Source: Nitrospira sp.
GTDB lineage: Bacteria > Nitrospirota > Nitrospiria > Nitrospirales > Nitrospiraceae
Direction of reading: 5' to 3'
DNA length: 52,962 nucleotides
Assembly: GCA_024330925.1 (NCBI GenBank)
Contig: JANDJK010000008.1
Location: 1 to 52,962, forward strand
Shown here: in pieces, positions 27,748 to 39,377 of the stretch
Layout of the letters: each line of letters opens with the position of its first letter
Numbering within the stretch: the stretch's first letter is position 1
Notes under the pieces: model-generated
Told to the model about the DNA's origin: nothing
Database searches by the model: none
What the model saw: the letters and a program-made list of their open reading frames with translations, nothing else
Position numbers and translations under genes: made by a program

Positions 27748-28158
27748 ATGCCTACCACTACTCAATTTGTCGTCAGCAGCCTCAGTAAACCCGGTGTATT
27801 GGCCAAAGTGGCGTCGGTTTTAGGCGAGACGGGAGTCAACATCAAGGCGTTTTCAGCGCCCGAGGTGACGGGCAGGGGCAAGCTTCGGCTGTTGGTCGCC
27901 GATGTTGAAGGGGCCAGAGCCGCGCTTAAGGCAGCAAAAATCAGGTTTAGTGAGGAGACTGCGCTGTTGCTCAGTCTCGAAAACAAGCCGGGGGCACTCA
28001 AGGAGGTGGCTGATTTGTTGAACAAACACCGCATCAACATTAAATGCGGATACTGTACGCCGTCTAGAGAAGGAAAACGGGCCATTGTTGTCTTGACCGT
28101 CTCAAACATCAAGAGGGCCTTGACGGTCCTTCGTCACCAATCGCTTGACGAGTTTTGA
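27748..28158 (+). CDS. Tandem ACT-domain protein
   Basis: A 136-residue protein made of two ACT-like modules (about 5-65 and 70-132). The first reads FVVSSLSKPGVLAKVASVLGETGVNI, the second LLSLENKPGALKEVADLLNKHRINI; both have the conserved Gly at the start of the first helix, where ACT domains bind amino acids. No catalytic domain is attached, so it is probably a small regulatory or amino-acid-sensing protein. It precedes rlpA by three bases, suggesting co-transcription. Confidence 0.85.
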   Translation: MPTTTQFVVSSLSKPGVLAKVASVLGETGVNIKAFSAPEVTGRGKLRLLVADVEGARAALKAAKIRFSEETALLLSLENKPGALKEVADLLNKHRINIKCGYCTPSREGKRAIVVLTVSNIKRALTVLRHQSLDEF

Positions 28159-28161
28159 GCT

Positions 28162-28848
28162 ATGCGGCCTCAGCCGTATGCGCGAGTCGTCTACGGATTG
28201 GCTGCCGCAGTCGCTCTCTGCGGCGCTCTTGCCCTTCAAAGTTGCAGATCGTCTCCTGCTCCGGTTGATCACCCTCCTGGCTACCCAATCGGGTTTATCC
28301 AACGGGGCATCGCTTCGTGGTATGGGCCGGGCTTTCACGGGAATAAGACCGCCAATGGTGAGCAGTACGATATGTATCAGTTGACAGCAGCCCATCGTAC
28401 GTTGCCTTTGGGGTCTATTGCCGTTGTTCGCTCCCTGACATCGGGACGCCAGGTGACGGTGCGGATCAATGACCGAGGTCCTTTTGTGAAGGGGCGAGTG
28501 CTGGACTTGTCGCTAGCGGGAGCTAGAGCCATCGGGATGCTTGGCAAGGGAACGGACGAAATTGAATTGCGGGTAATCGGCTATTCTCCTCGATCCAGTG
28601 GTGCGGGTGTGTTCAGGGTCCAGATCGGTGCCTTCGCGAGCCTGGAGAATGCCAGGGCCTTGCTGGCTTGGGCTGAGTCAAAATTTCCAGGAGGACGAAT
28701 CATAGGAGTGAATTTGCCAGAGGGGCGTCGATATCGGGTGCAAGTGGGGCAATTTTTGACGGAAGGCCAGGCGATGGCTGCCTCTGCACATCTTGACCGT
28801 ATGCTGGACATTGAATCGTTTGTAGTGCGCGATGATGGTGAGAAATAA
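28162..28848 (+). CDS. rlpA: RlpA-family lipoprotein with SPOR domain
   Basis: A 228-residue envelope protein. The lipoprotein signal ends LQSC with Cys28. A double-psi beta-barrel follows (about 47-135, ASWYGPGFHGNKTANGE and RINDRGPF), the RlpA lytic-transglycosylase fold that cleaves denuded glycan strands. The C-terminal SPOR domain (about 148-224, FRVQIGAFAS, YRVQVGQF) binds septal peptidoglycan. The family role is daughter-cell separation. It directly follows the ACT gene. Confidence 0.93.
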   Translation: MRPQPYARVVYGLAAAVALCGALALQSCRSSPAPVDHPPGYPIGFIQRGIASWYGPGFHGNKTANGEQYDMYQLTAAHRTLPLGSIAVVRSLTSGRQVTVRINDRGPFVKGRVLDLSLAGARAIGMLGKGTDEIELRVIGYSPRSSGAGVFRVQIGAFASLENARALLAWAESKFPGGRIIGVNLPEGRRYRVQVGQFLTEGQAMAASAHLDRMLDIESFVVRDDGEK

Positions 28849-29066
28849 ACGAAAAGGATCATCATAACAAGTTGATTTCTTTAGCTATTTCAAGCAATCT
28901 CTTGCCTCGACCCCGCCCCTGTGGTAGATGTATCAGTACGCAGGAAATAGCAAATTCCTAGGAGAATTCCCATATGACAACCCCATGCCTCCTTTGTCTC
29001 AACCCACGTCTGATTGATCGACTGCCCGTTGCTCTTAAGCGTTCCTAACACCACGAACAGATAACA

Positions 29067-30344
29067 ATGGATATCCTCATCCTTCTGGGGTTGATCGGAT
29101 TGTCGGTTGTGATCTCGACAGCCGAGATTGGCTTTTTTGCGGTCAACGAAACCAAACTCAAGGCCTTGGCTCAAAATGGCAGTAAGCGTGCGGCCAAAGC
29201 ATTACTGTTGCGGAGTGATCCCCAGAAACTGTTGTCAACCATTCTCGTGGGTGATCGACTGGTGGGAACGGCGATACCAATGTACGCCACCTTTATGACA
29301 TTGAACATCTATGGTGGGCAAAACATCTTTGAAGAGGCTATCGCCGTCATGGTGGGAGTGTTGACCTTCGTACTTCTCGTGTCAGTAGATGTGGTCCCCA
29401 AGACCCTGGCTGCCAAATTTGCAGTACCGGTTACGTTGAATATGGCCTATCCGGTCTATTGGGTTCAGGTCCTCATGCAACCCCTTTTGTTCGTCATGGT
29501 GCCCTTGATCTACAAATTAACCGGCGGGAAGGGGCTTACGCTGCCGTTGGTTACGGAGGAAGAACTCAAAATCATGTTAGATCAGGGTGGGAAAGCTGGA
29601 GAGCTTGAGGTGGAAGAGGTCAAGATGATCAAAAACGTCTTCCAATTAAAGGATATTACGGCGGAGGACGCGATGACTCCTCGCATCTATGTCTTTGCCC
29701 TTGAAAGCTCACTCCGGCTGAAGGATGCCGAGACGGCTCTTTTTAATTCAAAATATTCCAGAATTCCCGTCTATGAGGGTACCCTCGACAACATCACAGG
29801 GATTCTCTACAAAACCAGAGCGCTCATCGAATTAGCGAAGGGGCACTCTGACTTACGGCTTCAGGATATCGCACAGCCTCCCCTGTTTGTGCCGGCGGGA
29901 AAATCCGCCGACGATTTGATGAAACAGTTTCAGCAGGAAAAGCGACATATGGGAATTGTGGTCAACGAATTTGGGGGGGTCATGGGGCTGGTGACGCTAG
30001 AGGATCTGTTGGAAGAAGTCGTCGGCGAAATTGTCGATGAGACTGATATCACCGAAGAACTAATCAAGCGCATTGGGAAGAACCAGATCCTGGTTCATGG
30101 GCGGACTGAAGTCCGCAAGGTCAATGAATTTCTTAAGGTTGATCTTGGTGACGATGCCCTCACGATTGGCGGGCTGATCCAGGAACGGCTGGGCCGCATT
30201 CCAAAGACTGGCGAAGAACTGCGAATTGAAAATTGCCGCCTCGTAGTGCACGAAGCAGACCCTCGTTCGATCCGCAGCGTTCAGATCTTTAAGGAAGAAA
30301 AGGCCCCGGCTTCGGTCGAGACGCTGAATCCGGTTAGCTCGTAA
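29067..30344 (+). CDS. CNNM/CorC-like membrane protein (DUF21, CBS pair, transporter-associated domain)
   Basis: A 425-residue inner-membrane protein. DUF21 forms the N-terminal ~165 residues with three or four spans and the conserved STAEIGFFAVNETKL. A CBS pair (about 205-325, AEDAMTPR, YSRIPVYEG, GIVVNEFGGVMGLVTLEDLLEE) and a C-terminal CorC_HlyC domain (about 340-415) follow. Such proteins, often misnamed hemolysins, act in Mg2+/Co2+ export or homeostasis; the CBS pair binds adenine nucleotides. It abuts ligA tail to tail with no intervening bases. No clear function-specific neighbour. Confidence 0.9.
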   Translation: MDILILLGLIGLSVVISTAEIGFFAVNETKLKALAQNGSKRAAKALLLRSDPQKLLSTILVGDRLVGTAIPMYATFMTLNIYGGQNIFEEAIAVMVGVLTFVLLVSVDVVPKTLAAKFAVPVTLNMAYPVYWVQVLMQPLLFVMVPLIYKLTGGKGLTLPLVTEEELKIMLDQGGKAGELEVEEVKMIKNVFQLKDITAEDAMTPRIYVFALESSLRLKDAETALFNSKYSRIPVYEGTLDNITGILYKTRALIELAKGHSDLRLQDIAQPPLFVPAGKSADDLMKQFQQEKRHMGIVVNEFGGVMGLVTLEDLLEEVVGEIVDETDITEELIKRIGKNQILVHGRTEVRKVNEFLKVDLGDDALTIGGLIQERLGRIPKTGEELRIENCRLVVHEADPRSIRSVQIFKEEKAPASVETLNPVSS

Positions 30345-32441
<2,097 letters not shown>

Positions 32442-32488
32442 CTATCACAGGGCGGAGTGGACGGTCAAATTCTACCAGGATAGGCACT

Positions 32489-32517
32489 TTGACTTTCGTG
32501 ACGTCGGCCACTATCCT
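32489..32517 (+). promoter_or_regulatory. Candidate promoter of the LysM-trp unit
   Basis: TTGACT (32489-32494), a 17-base spacer and TATCCT (32512-32517). The match to sigma70 is good at -35 and moderate at -10. It lies ~105 bases before the LysM gene. No attenuator, Trp-codon-rich leader peptide or TrpR-like operator was recognised. Confidence 0.4.
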
Positions 32518-32622
32518 GTAACTTTCATCGCAGAACGTGCTGCTGTGAGTGGCTGGACTGCGTACAAGGTATAGGAATGGTGACGGAAGGAACTTGCGGG
32601 GTGAACGCGGCGGAGGGGGGAT

Positions 32623-33312
32623 ATGACGAACGAGGTGGAGATGGGTAAGAGGGGCAATTGGCGCCAGGCGTATGGAACTGTTCAGACGGGGGCGCTGATT
32701 GTCTCTAGTCTGCTGCTCAGCGGCTGTGTTGTGTTGGAGGAAAAATACGAGGCGGAAAAGGCGCGGAGTTTGAATTTTCAACGGTTGCTGGCCCAAGAAG
32801 AACGGCGAGCTGCGGAACTGGAACGAGAAGTCAAACAAACGAAGCGGGAATTAATGGAGTTCGAGGCCCGCAATCGGGAATTACTTGCGCAGGTTCAAAC
32901 CCTCCGAGAACAGATGACACGGCTGCAAGAGGAGGCTGAAGCGGTGAAAGAGGCAGCCCTGCTTGAACGAAAGGCGTTAGAGGAGCTGCGCAAGGTCGGT
33001 GGTCAACCGATTGCCAAGGCCAAGAAAAATGATCCTCCGGCAGAACCGCTCCCTTCAGATGATGAAGGACAGAAGAGCACGCCAAAAGCGGCGTCATCCA
33101 AAGTAACCAAAGTAACCAAAGGAGCAGGGGCATCCCAGGAGTCCCTCTCTCTCGTGCAGTCCGGCACGATCATCCATGTGGTGAAGCCGGGAGATACTCT
33201 GTTTCGCCTCAGCCGGCGATACGGAGTCGAAACTGAGAAATTAAAAGAGATGAACAAGTTGACCGACGACATCATCGAAGTAGGTCAACGGTTGGTGATC
33301 ACAATTGAGTGA
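32623..33312 (+). CDS. Lipoprotein with coiled coil and C-terminal LysM domain
   Basis: A 229-residue envelope protein. The signal ends LLLSGC with lipidated Cys35 (an ATG at residue 7 is an alternative start). A long charged coiled coil (about 40-125) and a Lys/Pro/Ser linker follow. The linker includes a short direct repeat AAAGTAACC twice near 33102. LysM (about 184-228, HVVKPGDTLFRLSRRYGV) binds peptidoglycan. The ribosome site GGAGG precedes ATG 32623. Its stop lies within a few bases of trpE, so it probably heads or shares the trp transcript, although the function is envelope-related. Confidence 0.85.
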   Translation: MTNEVEMGKRGNWRQAYGTVQTGALIVSSLLLSGCVVLEEKYEAEKARSLNFQRLLAQEERRAAELEREVKQTKRELMEFEARNRELLAQVQTLREQMTRLQEEAEAVKEAALLERKALEELRKVGGQPIAKAKKNDPPAEPLPSDDEGQKSTPKAASSKVTKVTKGAGASQESLSLVQSGTIIHVVKPGDTLFRLSRRYGVETEKLKEMNKLTDDIIEVGQRLVITIE

Positions 33313-33325
33313 TTACGCCAGGCGT

Positions 33326-34822
33326 ATGGGATCGTCGCTATATTCGCTTGATTTCCAGGAATTCCGCTCCTATGCGAAGGAAGGGAATCTCATTCCGTTG
33401 TATCGGGAGATCTTGGCGGACCATGAGACACCGGTCTCTGCTTTTGCCAAGATTGATCACGGTCCCTCCGCCTATCTACTCGAGAGCATTCAAGGAGGAG
33501 AAAAGTGGGCCCGCTATTCCTTTCTGGGGAGCGGTGCGACCACCGTTCTGCTTGAAGATCGCGGAGATCTCCTTGTGCGGGAAGGAAAGCGGACTACAAG
33601 AATTCCTGGCCGTGGCGCTCCCCTCGATCGATTGCGGGAGTTCATGGCAGCCTATCGACCTGTAACCGTCCCTGGTTTACCACGCTTTGTCGGCGGTGTT
33701 GTTGGATATATCGGCTATGATGTGGTCAAGACGTTCGAGACGATTCCATCCTGTCCTAAAGACCAGCTCAACGTTCCTGATTTCGCTCTGTTGTTGACGG
33801 AAACGCTGCTCATCTTCGACAACGTCACGCAAAAGATCAAAGTTGTGGCCAATGCGCACATCAAAGGGCCGTCCGATCAAGATATCCGTCTTGCCTATCA
33901 AACTGCCAGAGACAGTATTGAGAAGATGATCGCTCGTTTGCGCCGGCCTCTTCGGCAAACACAGCCGAAACGCCGTCGCTCACCCATTCGTTTTACGCCG
34001 AACATGAGCAAGGCGGATTTTGAAAAGATGGTGGAGACGGCAAAAGAGTACATCAAGGCCGGAGACATTTTTCAGTGCGTGTTGTCTCAACGATGGGAGA
34101 CCAATCTTCACGCGCCGCCGTTTCAACTCTATCGGGCGTTGCGCGTCGTCAATCCCTCGCCATACATGTATTATCTGCGCGTCGCTGGTGTCGAGCTGAT
34201 CGGATCCTCGCCGGAGATTCTGGTTCGTTGTGAGGATGGACTCATTTCGGTGCGTCCCATTGCAGGCACTAGGCGCCGCGGAACTACTGCGGACGAAGAT
34301 CTGCAGCTTGAGCGCCGGCTGCTAGCGGATACCAAGGAGCGAGCGGAGCATATCATGTTGGTGGATCTGGGGCGGAACGACGTCGGGCGGGTGGCTGAAC
34401 CGGGCTCCGTACAAGTTGAATCACTGATGACGGTCGAACGGTATTCCCATGTGATGCACATCGTGTCCAATGTGACGGGAAAATTGGCTCCATCCAAAAC
34501 TGTCTATGATGTGCTGAAAGCCTGTTTCCCGGCGGGAACTGTTTCCGGCGCGCCAAAAATCCGGGCGATGGAAATTATTGAGGAGCTGGAGCCGACCAAA
34601 CGGGGGCCCTACGCTGGAGCGGTGGGGTACATCAGTTTTTCCGGTAACATGGACATGTGCATTAACATTCGAACAGTGGTGGTGTTTCGCCATCGGGCTT
34701 TCATTCAGGCTGGTGCCGGCATTGTCGCCGACTCGATCCCCGAGCATGAATATGAAGAGACTTGCAATAAGGCGCGCGCCATGATGCGCGCAATTGAATT
34801 GGCCGAGCGAGGGCTGGAGTAG
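33326..34822 (+). CDS. trpE: Anthranilate synthase component I
   Basis: Converts chorismate and ammonia (or glutamine with TrpG) to anthranilate, the first step of tryptophan synthesis. The N-terminus YSLDFQEF and GNLIPLYREILADHETPVSAF, the ELIGSSPEILVR region, LGRNDVGRVAEPGSV and GTVSGAPKIRAMEIIEELE are chorismate-binding landmarks. With ATG 33326 the length is 498, normal for TrpE. TTG 33305 is possible and would overlap the LysM gene's stop by eight bases. First gene of a full trp set; feedback inhibition by Trp is usual for the family. Confidence 0.94.
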   Translation: MGSSLYSLDFQEFRSYAKEGNLIPLYREILADHETPVSAFAKIDHGPSAYLLESIQGGEKWARYSFLGSGATTVLLEDRGDLLVREGKRTTRIPGRGAPLDRLREFMAAYRPVTVPGLPRFVGGVVGYIGYDVVKTFETIPSCPKDQLNVPDFALLLTETLLIFDNVTQKIKVVANAHIKGPSDQDIRLAYQTARDSIEKMIARLRRPLRQTQPKRRRSPIRFTPNMSKADFEKMVETAKEYIKAGDIFQCVLSQRWETNLHAPPFQLYRALRVVNPSPYMYYLRVAGVELIGSSPEILVRCEDGLISVRPIAGTRRRGTTADEDLQLERRLLADTKERAEHIMLVDLGRNDVGRVAEPGSVQVESLMTVERYSHVMHIVSNVTGKLAPSKTVYDVLKACFPAGTVSGAPKIRAMEIIEELEPTKRGPYAGAVGYISFSGNMDMCINIRTVVVFRHRAFIQAGAGIVADSIPEHEYEETCNKARAMMRAIELAERGLE

Positions 34823-34962
34823 AGTCGGAAGCGAAGGGGGAAACCAACAAATCGTGTCGCTCGCGAGAATACGCTGATAAGAAAAAACGCATCGTGAGGA
34901 TGCCGATTGCGAGGGGCCAGTTTTTAGGCTTGGATGAATAAGCAGGAGATCCCTTTCACCGT

Positions 34963-35526
34963 ATGCTGTTGATCATCGACAACTACGATTCATTTACTTA
35001 CAACCTGGTGCAATATTTTGGCGAACTGGGCGAAGACGTCCTTGTCTTTCGCAACGATGAGCTGACAGTGGAGCGTATTAAGGACCTCCGTCCTGCTCGT
35101 CTCGTGATTTCGCCCGGTCCCTGCACACCCACAGAAGCTGGTGTATCTGTCGAGGCGATCCAGACCTTCGCGGGAAAGATCCCTCTTTTGGGGGTCTGTC
35201 TCGGGCATCAATCGCTGGCAGCCGCTTTTGGGGGGACCATCATCCGTGCGCCGCGCCTGATGCATGGCAAGACGTCCATGATCAAACACGATGGCCGAAC
35301 GATCTATCGGTCATTACCCAATCCGTTTGAAGCCACCAGATACCATTCGTTGATCGTTGATCGAGCAACGCTTCCGGAGTGTTTTGAAATTTCCGCCGAC
35401 ACTGATGAGGGAGAGATCATGGGGATTCGACATAAGACATTAGGGGCTGAAGGAGTGCAATTTCATCCGGAGTCGATCCTGACCATAGTCGGAAAGGATC
35501 TGCTCAGAAATTTCCTGAAGCTCTAG
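34963..35526 (+). CDS. trpG: Anthranilate synthase component II (glutamine amidotransferase)
   Basis: Supplies ammonia from glutamine to TrpE; in many bacteria the same protein also serves PabB. It is a class I amidotransferase of 187 residues with nucleophile Cys79 in GVCLGHQ and the His168/Glu170 pair in FHPES. The N-terminus [15 protein letters not shown] is typical. A gap of ~140 bases separates it from trpE, with no recognised structure. The next gene, trpD, follows after 22 bases. Confidence 0.95.
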   Translation: MLLIIDNYDSFTYNLVQYFGELGEDVLVFRNDELTVERIKDLRPARLVISPGPCTPTEAGVSVEAIQTFAGKIPLLGVCLGHQSLAAAFGGTIIRAPRLMHGKTSMIKHDGRTIYRSLPNPFEATRYHSLIVDRATLPECFEISADTDEGEIMGIRHKTLGAEGVQFHPESILTIVGKDLLRNFLKL

Positions 35527-35548
35527 CCATTCCTACCGATTCGTCACC

Positions 35549-36571
35549 ATGATCAAAGATGCCATTGCGAAACTAGCCGATCGCAATGACCTGTCCGCCC
35601 AAGAAGCGGAAACGGTCATGGCTGAAATCATGGATGGGTTGGCCACACCAGCCCAGATTGCCGCCTATCTTATGGGACTCAGACAAAAAGGGGAGACCGT
35701 TGACGAGATCGTCGGTTCGGTAAGGGCCATGCGTGAGCGATCGGTTCGCATTAGGGTGGGTGCCAAAATTGTCGTTGATACTTGCGGGACAGGGGGCGAT
35801 GGCGCCCATACCTTTAACATTTCGACTGCTGCCGCCCTCGTGGCTGCAGGTGCTGGGGTGACGGTGGCGAAACATGGGAACCGTTCCGTGTCGTCCCGAA
35901 GTGGAAGTGCCGATGTGTTGGCCGAGTTGGGTGTCAAGATCGATATGGAGCCAGAGCGAGTGGCCGAGTGCATTGATGAAGTAGGGGTGGGGTTTCTGTT
36001 CGCGCCGCTCTATCATCGGGCTATGCAGCAGTGTGCTGGGCCCAGGCGTGAGTTGGGCATCAGGACGATCTTGAATCTGTTGGGGCCGTTAGCCAACCCG
36101 GCCGGTGCCACCCATCAAGTCGTGGGGGTATATGAAGCCAAATGGACGGAGGTGCTGGGACGAGTCTTGCTGAACCTAGGTACCCACCATTGCTTCGTCA
36201 TTCATGGAATGGATGGGTTGGATGAGATAACCCTATCGGATCGTACTAAAGTGTCCGAAGGCAAAGCAGGAGTCGTTACCAGTCGCTTTGTTGCGCCAGA
36301 GGATTTTGGTCTCCGGCGGGTGGCCCGTAATGAGATTGCAGGCGGTTCCCCGGCTGATAATGCTCGCATCATTCGGGATCTCCTGCAGGGGCGTAAGGGA
36401 CCGCCCCGCGATATCGTGTGTCTCAATGTCGCGGCAGCCGTGGTGGTTGGAGGAAAGGCCAATACGTTGCAAGAGGGGTTTCGATTAGCCCAGGAAACGA
36501 TCGACTCCGGAGCCGCTGCGGAAAAGTTGGAACGTTTGATTGCATTTACGAACAAAGTCGCACGATCATGA
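35549..36571 (+). CDS. trpD: Anthranilate phosphoribosyltransferase
   Basis: Transfers a phosphoribosyl group from PRPP to anthranilate. The 340-residue protein has the PRPP/anthranilate-binding GTGGDGAHTFNIST and KHGNRSVSSRSGSADVLAELGV, both signature sequences of this family, and LGPLANPAGATHQVVGVY. Length is normal. Its TGA overlaps the ATG of trpC by four bases (ATGA), indicating translational coupling. Confidence 0.97.
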   Translation: MIKDAIAKLADRNDLSAQEAETVMAEIMDGLATPAQIAAYLMGLRQKGETVDEIVGSVRAMRERSVRIRVGAKIVVDTCGTGGDGAHTFNISTAAALVAAGAGVTVAKHGNRSVSSRSGSADVLAELGVKIDMEPERVAECIDEVGVGFLFAPLYHRAMQQCAGPRRELGIRTILNLLGPLANPAGATHQVVGVYEAKWTEVLGRVLLNLGTHHCFVIHGMDGLDEITLSDRTKVSEGKAGVVTSRFVAPEDFGLRRVARNEIAGGSPADNARIIRDLLQGRKGPPRDIVCLNVAAAVVVGGKANTLQEGFRLAQETIDSGAAAEKLERLIAFTNKVARS

Positions 36572-37395
36572 TACTTGGTCGTATCCTAGAACACAAAAAA
36601 GCGGAATTGCGGCACAAACAAAGCCGAGTGTACTTGGCCAATCTCAAGGCGATGATCAGAGATGCGCCGGCTCCCCTGGGATTTGCCGTGGCACTTGATG
36701 CGACCAGAACGTCTCAGAGTCCAGCCTTGATCGCCGAGGTCAAGAAAGCGTCACCCAGCCTTGGGCTGCTGCGGGACGAGTTCGCTGAGCGGTTCGACCA
36801 TGTGGGCATTGCCAAGGCCTATTTTGACCACGGAGCGTCAGCAATCTCAGTGCTGACGGACAAGGACTTCTTTCAGGGCGACCTTCGTTATTTAAAAGAC
36901 ATCAAGGAAGCTGTGCCGCTTCCCGCGCTCAACAAAGAATTCATGGTTGGTGAGATCCAATTCTATGAAGCCAGGGCGCACAGAGCTGACGCTGTCCTCT
37001 TGATTGTTGCTGCGTTGGAGCGCCGACAGTTGATAGATTACCATGCGTTGGCTACAGAGCTTGGCATGGACGTGGTGTTTGAGACTCACCATGAGCGGGA
37101 ACTGGATCTGGTGTTGGAATGGATTCCTGACGCTCGATTGATCGGCATTAACAATCGTGATCTCAAGACTTTCACGACCGACCTCGAGGTGACCTTTCGG
37201 CTGGCCAAGCGAATTCCCTCCGATAAACTCATCATCAGCGAAAGTGGCATCCGTACGAGACAGGAGGTCCAGCGGTTAGTTGATGCGGGGGTACATGCCA
37301 TGTTGGTCGGCGAATCCCTCATCCGGGCCGAACGGATCGGCGAGAAGGTTCGGGAGCTGCTCGGTCTGAGCGCGGAGCAGACGTTGAGAAGGTAA
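36568..37395 (+). CDS. trpC: Indole-3-glycerol-phosphate synthase
   Basis: Converts carboxyphenylamino-deoxyribulose phosphate to indole-glycerol phosphate. The start at ATG 36568 gives a 275-residue TIM barrel beginning MILGRILEHKKAEL. IAEVKKASPS contains the catalytic lysine region, VLTDKDFFQG and INNRDLKTF are family landmarks, and SESGIRT ends the barrel. The open frame extends upstream into trpD, but that part is only an overlapping reading. It is not fused to TrpF. Confidence 0.97.
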   Translation: MILGRILEHKKAELRHKQSRVYLANLKAMIRDAPAPLGFAVALDATRTSQSPALIAEVKKASPSLGLLRDEFAERFDHVGIAKAYFDHGASAISVLTDKDFFQGDLRYLKDIKEAVPLPALNKEFMVGEIQFYEARAHRADAVLLIVAALERRQLIDYHALATELGMDVVFETHHERELDLVLEWIPDARLIGINNRDLKTFTTDLEVTFRLAKRIPSDKLIISESGIRTRQEVQRLVDAGVHAMLVGESLIRAERIGEKVRELLGLSAEQTLRR

Positions 37396-37442
37396 GCACT
37401 CTTCAAGGATGTTCAAGGCAATGAGGAGGAAGTGCTCGCGCC

Positions 37443-38069
37443 ATGGTGAAGGTAAAAATCTGCGGCATCACCAATCATGAAGATGCGCAGGTCGCGGTCG
37501 AGGCCGGCGCTGATGCGTTGGGCTTTGTGTTGTATCGGCAAAGCCCTCGCTATGTGAGGCCGGATATGGTGCGGGCTATCGTGGCATCGCTGCCGCCGTT
37601 TGTCGTATCAATTGGCGTGTTTGTCAACGAGCACGCAGATGTTGTGCGACAACTGATGGATGACTGTGGTCTGGCCCTTGCACAACTGCACGGAGACGAA
37701 TCCTCGTCCTATTGCGAGACACTGGGCCGGCCGGCGATCAAGGCGGTCCGGATCAAGGACCGTCATTCATTGCTTGCCGTGGCGGAATTTCATGGGCGAG
37801 CGGGAGTGCGAGGGTTCGTTATCGACGCATTCTCTGAACAGGCTTACGGGGGTACAGGTCGGCCTGTCGATTGGACACTGGCAGGGGAAATCGCACGAAC
37901 AGCCCCGGTACTGTTGGCCGGAGGATTGAACCCGGACAATGTTGATGAAGCGATTCGATCGGTGCGGCCCTATGGGGTGGATGTCAGCAGCGGTGTGGAA
38001 GTCTGGCCGGGGAAAAAGGATCCGGTGAAAGTCAAATCGTTTATTGAGGCAGCAAAGCTTGTGCGCTAA
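37443..38069 (+). CDS. trpF: Phosphoribosylanthranilate isomerase
   Basis: Amadori rearrangement of phosphoribosylanthranilate. A 208-residue TIM barrel starts MVKVKICGITN with the catalytic Cys7, has QLHGDE in the middle, and LLAGGLNPDNV plus GVDVSSGVE at the phosphate-binding end. A clear GAGGAGGAAG site precedes the ATG. The 47-base gap after trpC fits a single transcript. Confidence 0.96.
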   Translation: MVKVKICGITNHEDAQVAVEAGADALGFVLYRQSPRYVRPDMVRAIVASLPPFVVSIGVFVNEHADVVRQLMDDCGLALAQLHGDESSSYCETLGRPAIKAVRIKDRHSLLAVAEFHGRAGVRGFVIDAFSEQAYGGTGRPVDWTLAGEIARTAPVLLAGGLNPDNVDEAIRSVRPYGVDVSSGVEVWPGKKDPVKVKSFIEAAKLVR

Positions 38070-38158
38070 ACAGAGGTGGTTCTCACCTACTATCCCAAGC
38101 GAGGAAAGGGAGCTGTGCCATGGTGGTTTCTTCCACACTTTCAGAGGAGAGAGAGTAA

Positions 38159-39355
38159 ATGATCGCCACATTGCCTGACCGTGATGGCCGATTTGGACCC
38201 TACGGAGGGCGCTATGTGCCGGAAACCTTAGTGCCGGCGCTCATCGAGTTGGAGGCCCAGTACGAGAAGGCCAAAAAAGATCGCCGATTCCAAGCCACAC
38301 TCACCGATTATCTTCACCGATATGTTGGACGTCCCACGAGTCTCTATCGAGCCAACCGGTTGAGCGCTACGTTGGGAGGAGCCACGATTTATCTCAAACG
38401 CGAAGACCTCTGTCACACGGGGGCGCATAAGATCAACAACGCGATCGGTCAGGCTTTACTGGCTCTGCGGATGAAAAAGCAGCGCGTCATTGCTGAAACG
38501 GGCGCTGGTCAGCATGGGGTGGCTACGGCTACGGCAGCCGCGATGTTCGGACTCCAGTGCGAAATCTACATGGGTACGGAGGACATGCAGCGGCAGGCGC
38601 TCAACGTCTTCCGCATGCGGCTGCTAGGGGCGACCGTAACGGGTGTGGATACGGGCAGCCGCACGTTGAAAGATGCCATCAGTGAAGCGATGCGCGATTG
38701 GACCACGAACGTGCGGACGACCCACTATGTGCTCGGTTCTGTCCTCGGCCCTCATCCTTATCCGATGATGATCCGGGATTTTCAATCCGTGATCGGCCGC
38801 GAGGCGCGCAAACAAATTCTCGCCGCGGAAGGCCGGTTGCCTGATTACTTGGTGGCCTGTGTCGGAGGGGGTAGCAATTCCATGGGGCTCTTTTATCCGT
38901 TTTTGCGAGATAAGACAGTCAAAATGGTAGGGGTGGAAGCGGGGGGAGCTGGAATTGTGAGCGGCAAACACGCGGCCCGTTTTGCAGGAGGGAAGCCGGG
39001 AGTCTTGCAGGGCACGATGACCTATCTTTTGCAAGACGAGGATGGGCAGATCAACCGTACCCATTCCATCTCGGCTGGGCTGGATTATGCTGCAGTGGGG
39101 CCGGAACACAGTTTCTATCACGACCAAGGACGCATCGAATATGTCTATGCCACGGATGAAGAAGCACTAGAGGCGTTTGATCTCCTCACGCGAGAAGAAG
39201 GGATTATGCCGGCTCTCGAAAGCGCCCACGCAGTGGCCCATGTGATCAAACTTGCCCCCACGCTGAGAAAATCGCAAGTTATCCTGGTCAATCTCTCTGG
39301 CCGGGGTGACAAAGATGTGCAACAGATTGCGCGGATGAGAGGAGTGACCCTGTAA
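38159..39355 (+). CDS. trpB: Tryptophan synthase beta chain
   Basis: The PLP enzyme that condenses indole with serine. The 398-residue protein has [16 protein letters not shown] with the PLP lysine K91, the phosphate-binding GGGSNSMG, and [12 protein letters not shown] near the C-terminus. It belongs to the canonical trpB1 type that pairs with TrpA (the sequence starts with the [13 protein letters not shown] region). An 89-base gap follows trpF, and GGAGAGAGAG precedes the ATG. Confidence 0.97.
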   Translation: MIATLPDRDGRFGPYGGRYVPETLVPALIELEAQYEKAKKDRRFQATLTDYLHRYVGRPTSLYRANRLSATLGGATIYLKREDLCHTGAHKINNAIGQALLALRMKKQRVIAETGAGQHGVATATAAAMFGLQCEIYMGTEDMQRQALNVFRMRLLGATVTGVDTGSRTLKDAISEAMRDWTTNVRTTHYVLGSVLGPHPYPMMIRDFQSVIGREARKQILAAEGRLPDYLVACVGGGSNSMGLFYPFLRDKTVKMVGVEAGGAGIVSGKHAARFAGGKPGVLQGTMTYLLQDEDGQINRTHSISAGLDYAAVGPEHSFYHDQGRIEYVYATDEEALEAFDLLTREEGIMPALESAHAVAHVIKLAPTLRKSQVILVNLSGRGDKDVQQIARMRGVTL

Positions 39356-39377
39356 TCGCCAAGTTGTGGAGTGCATG

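Noticed and set aside
32623..33320. trp attenuator or leader peptide before trpE
   Set aside because: No short Trp-rich frame and no paired terminator/antiterminator hairpins were seen in the LysM-trpE junction or before the LysM gene.
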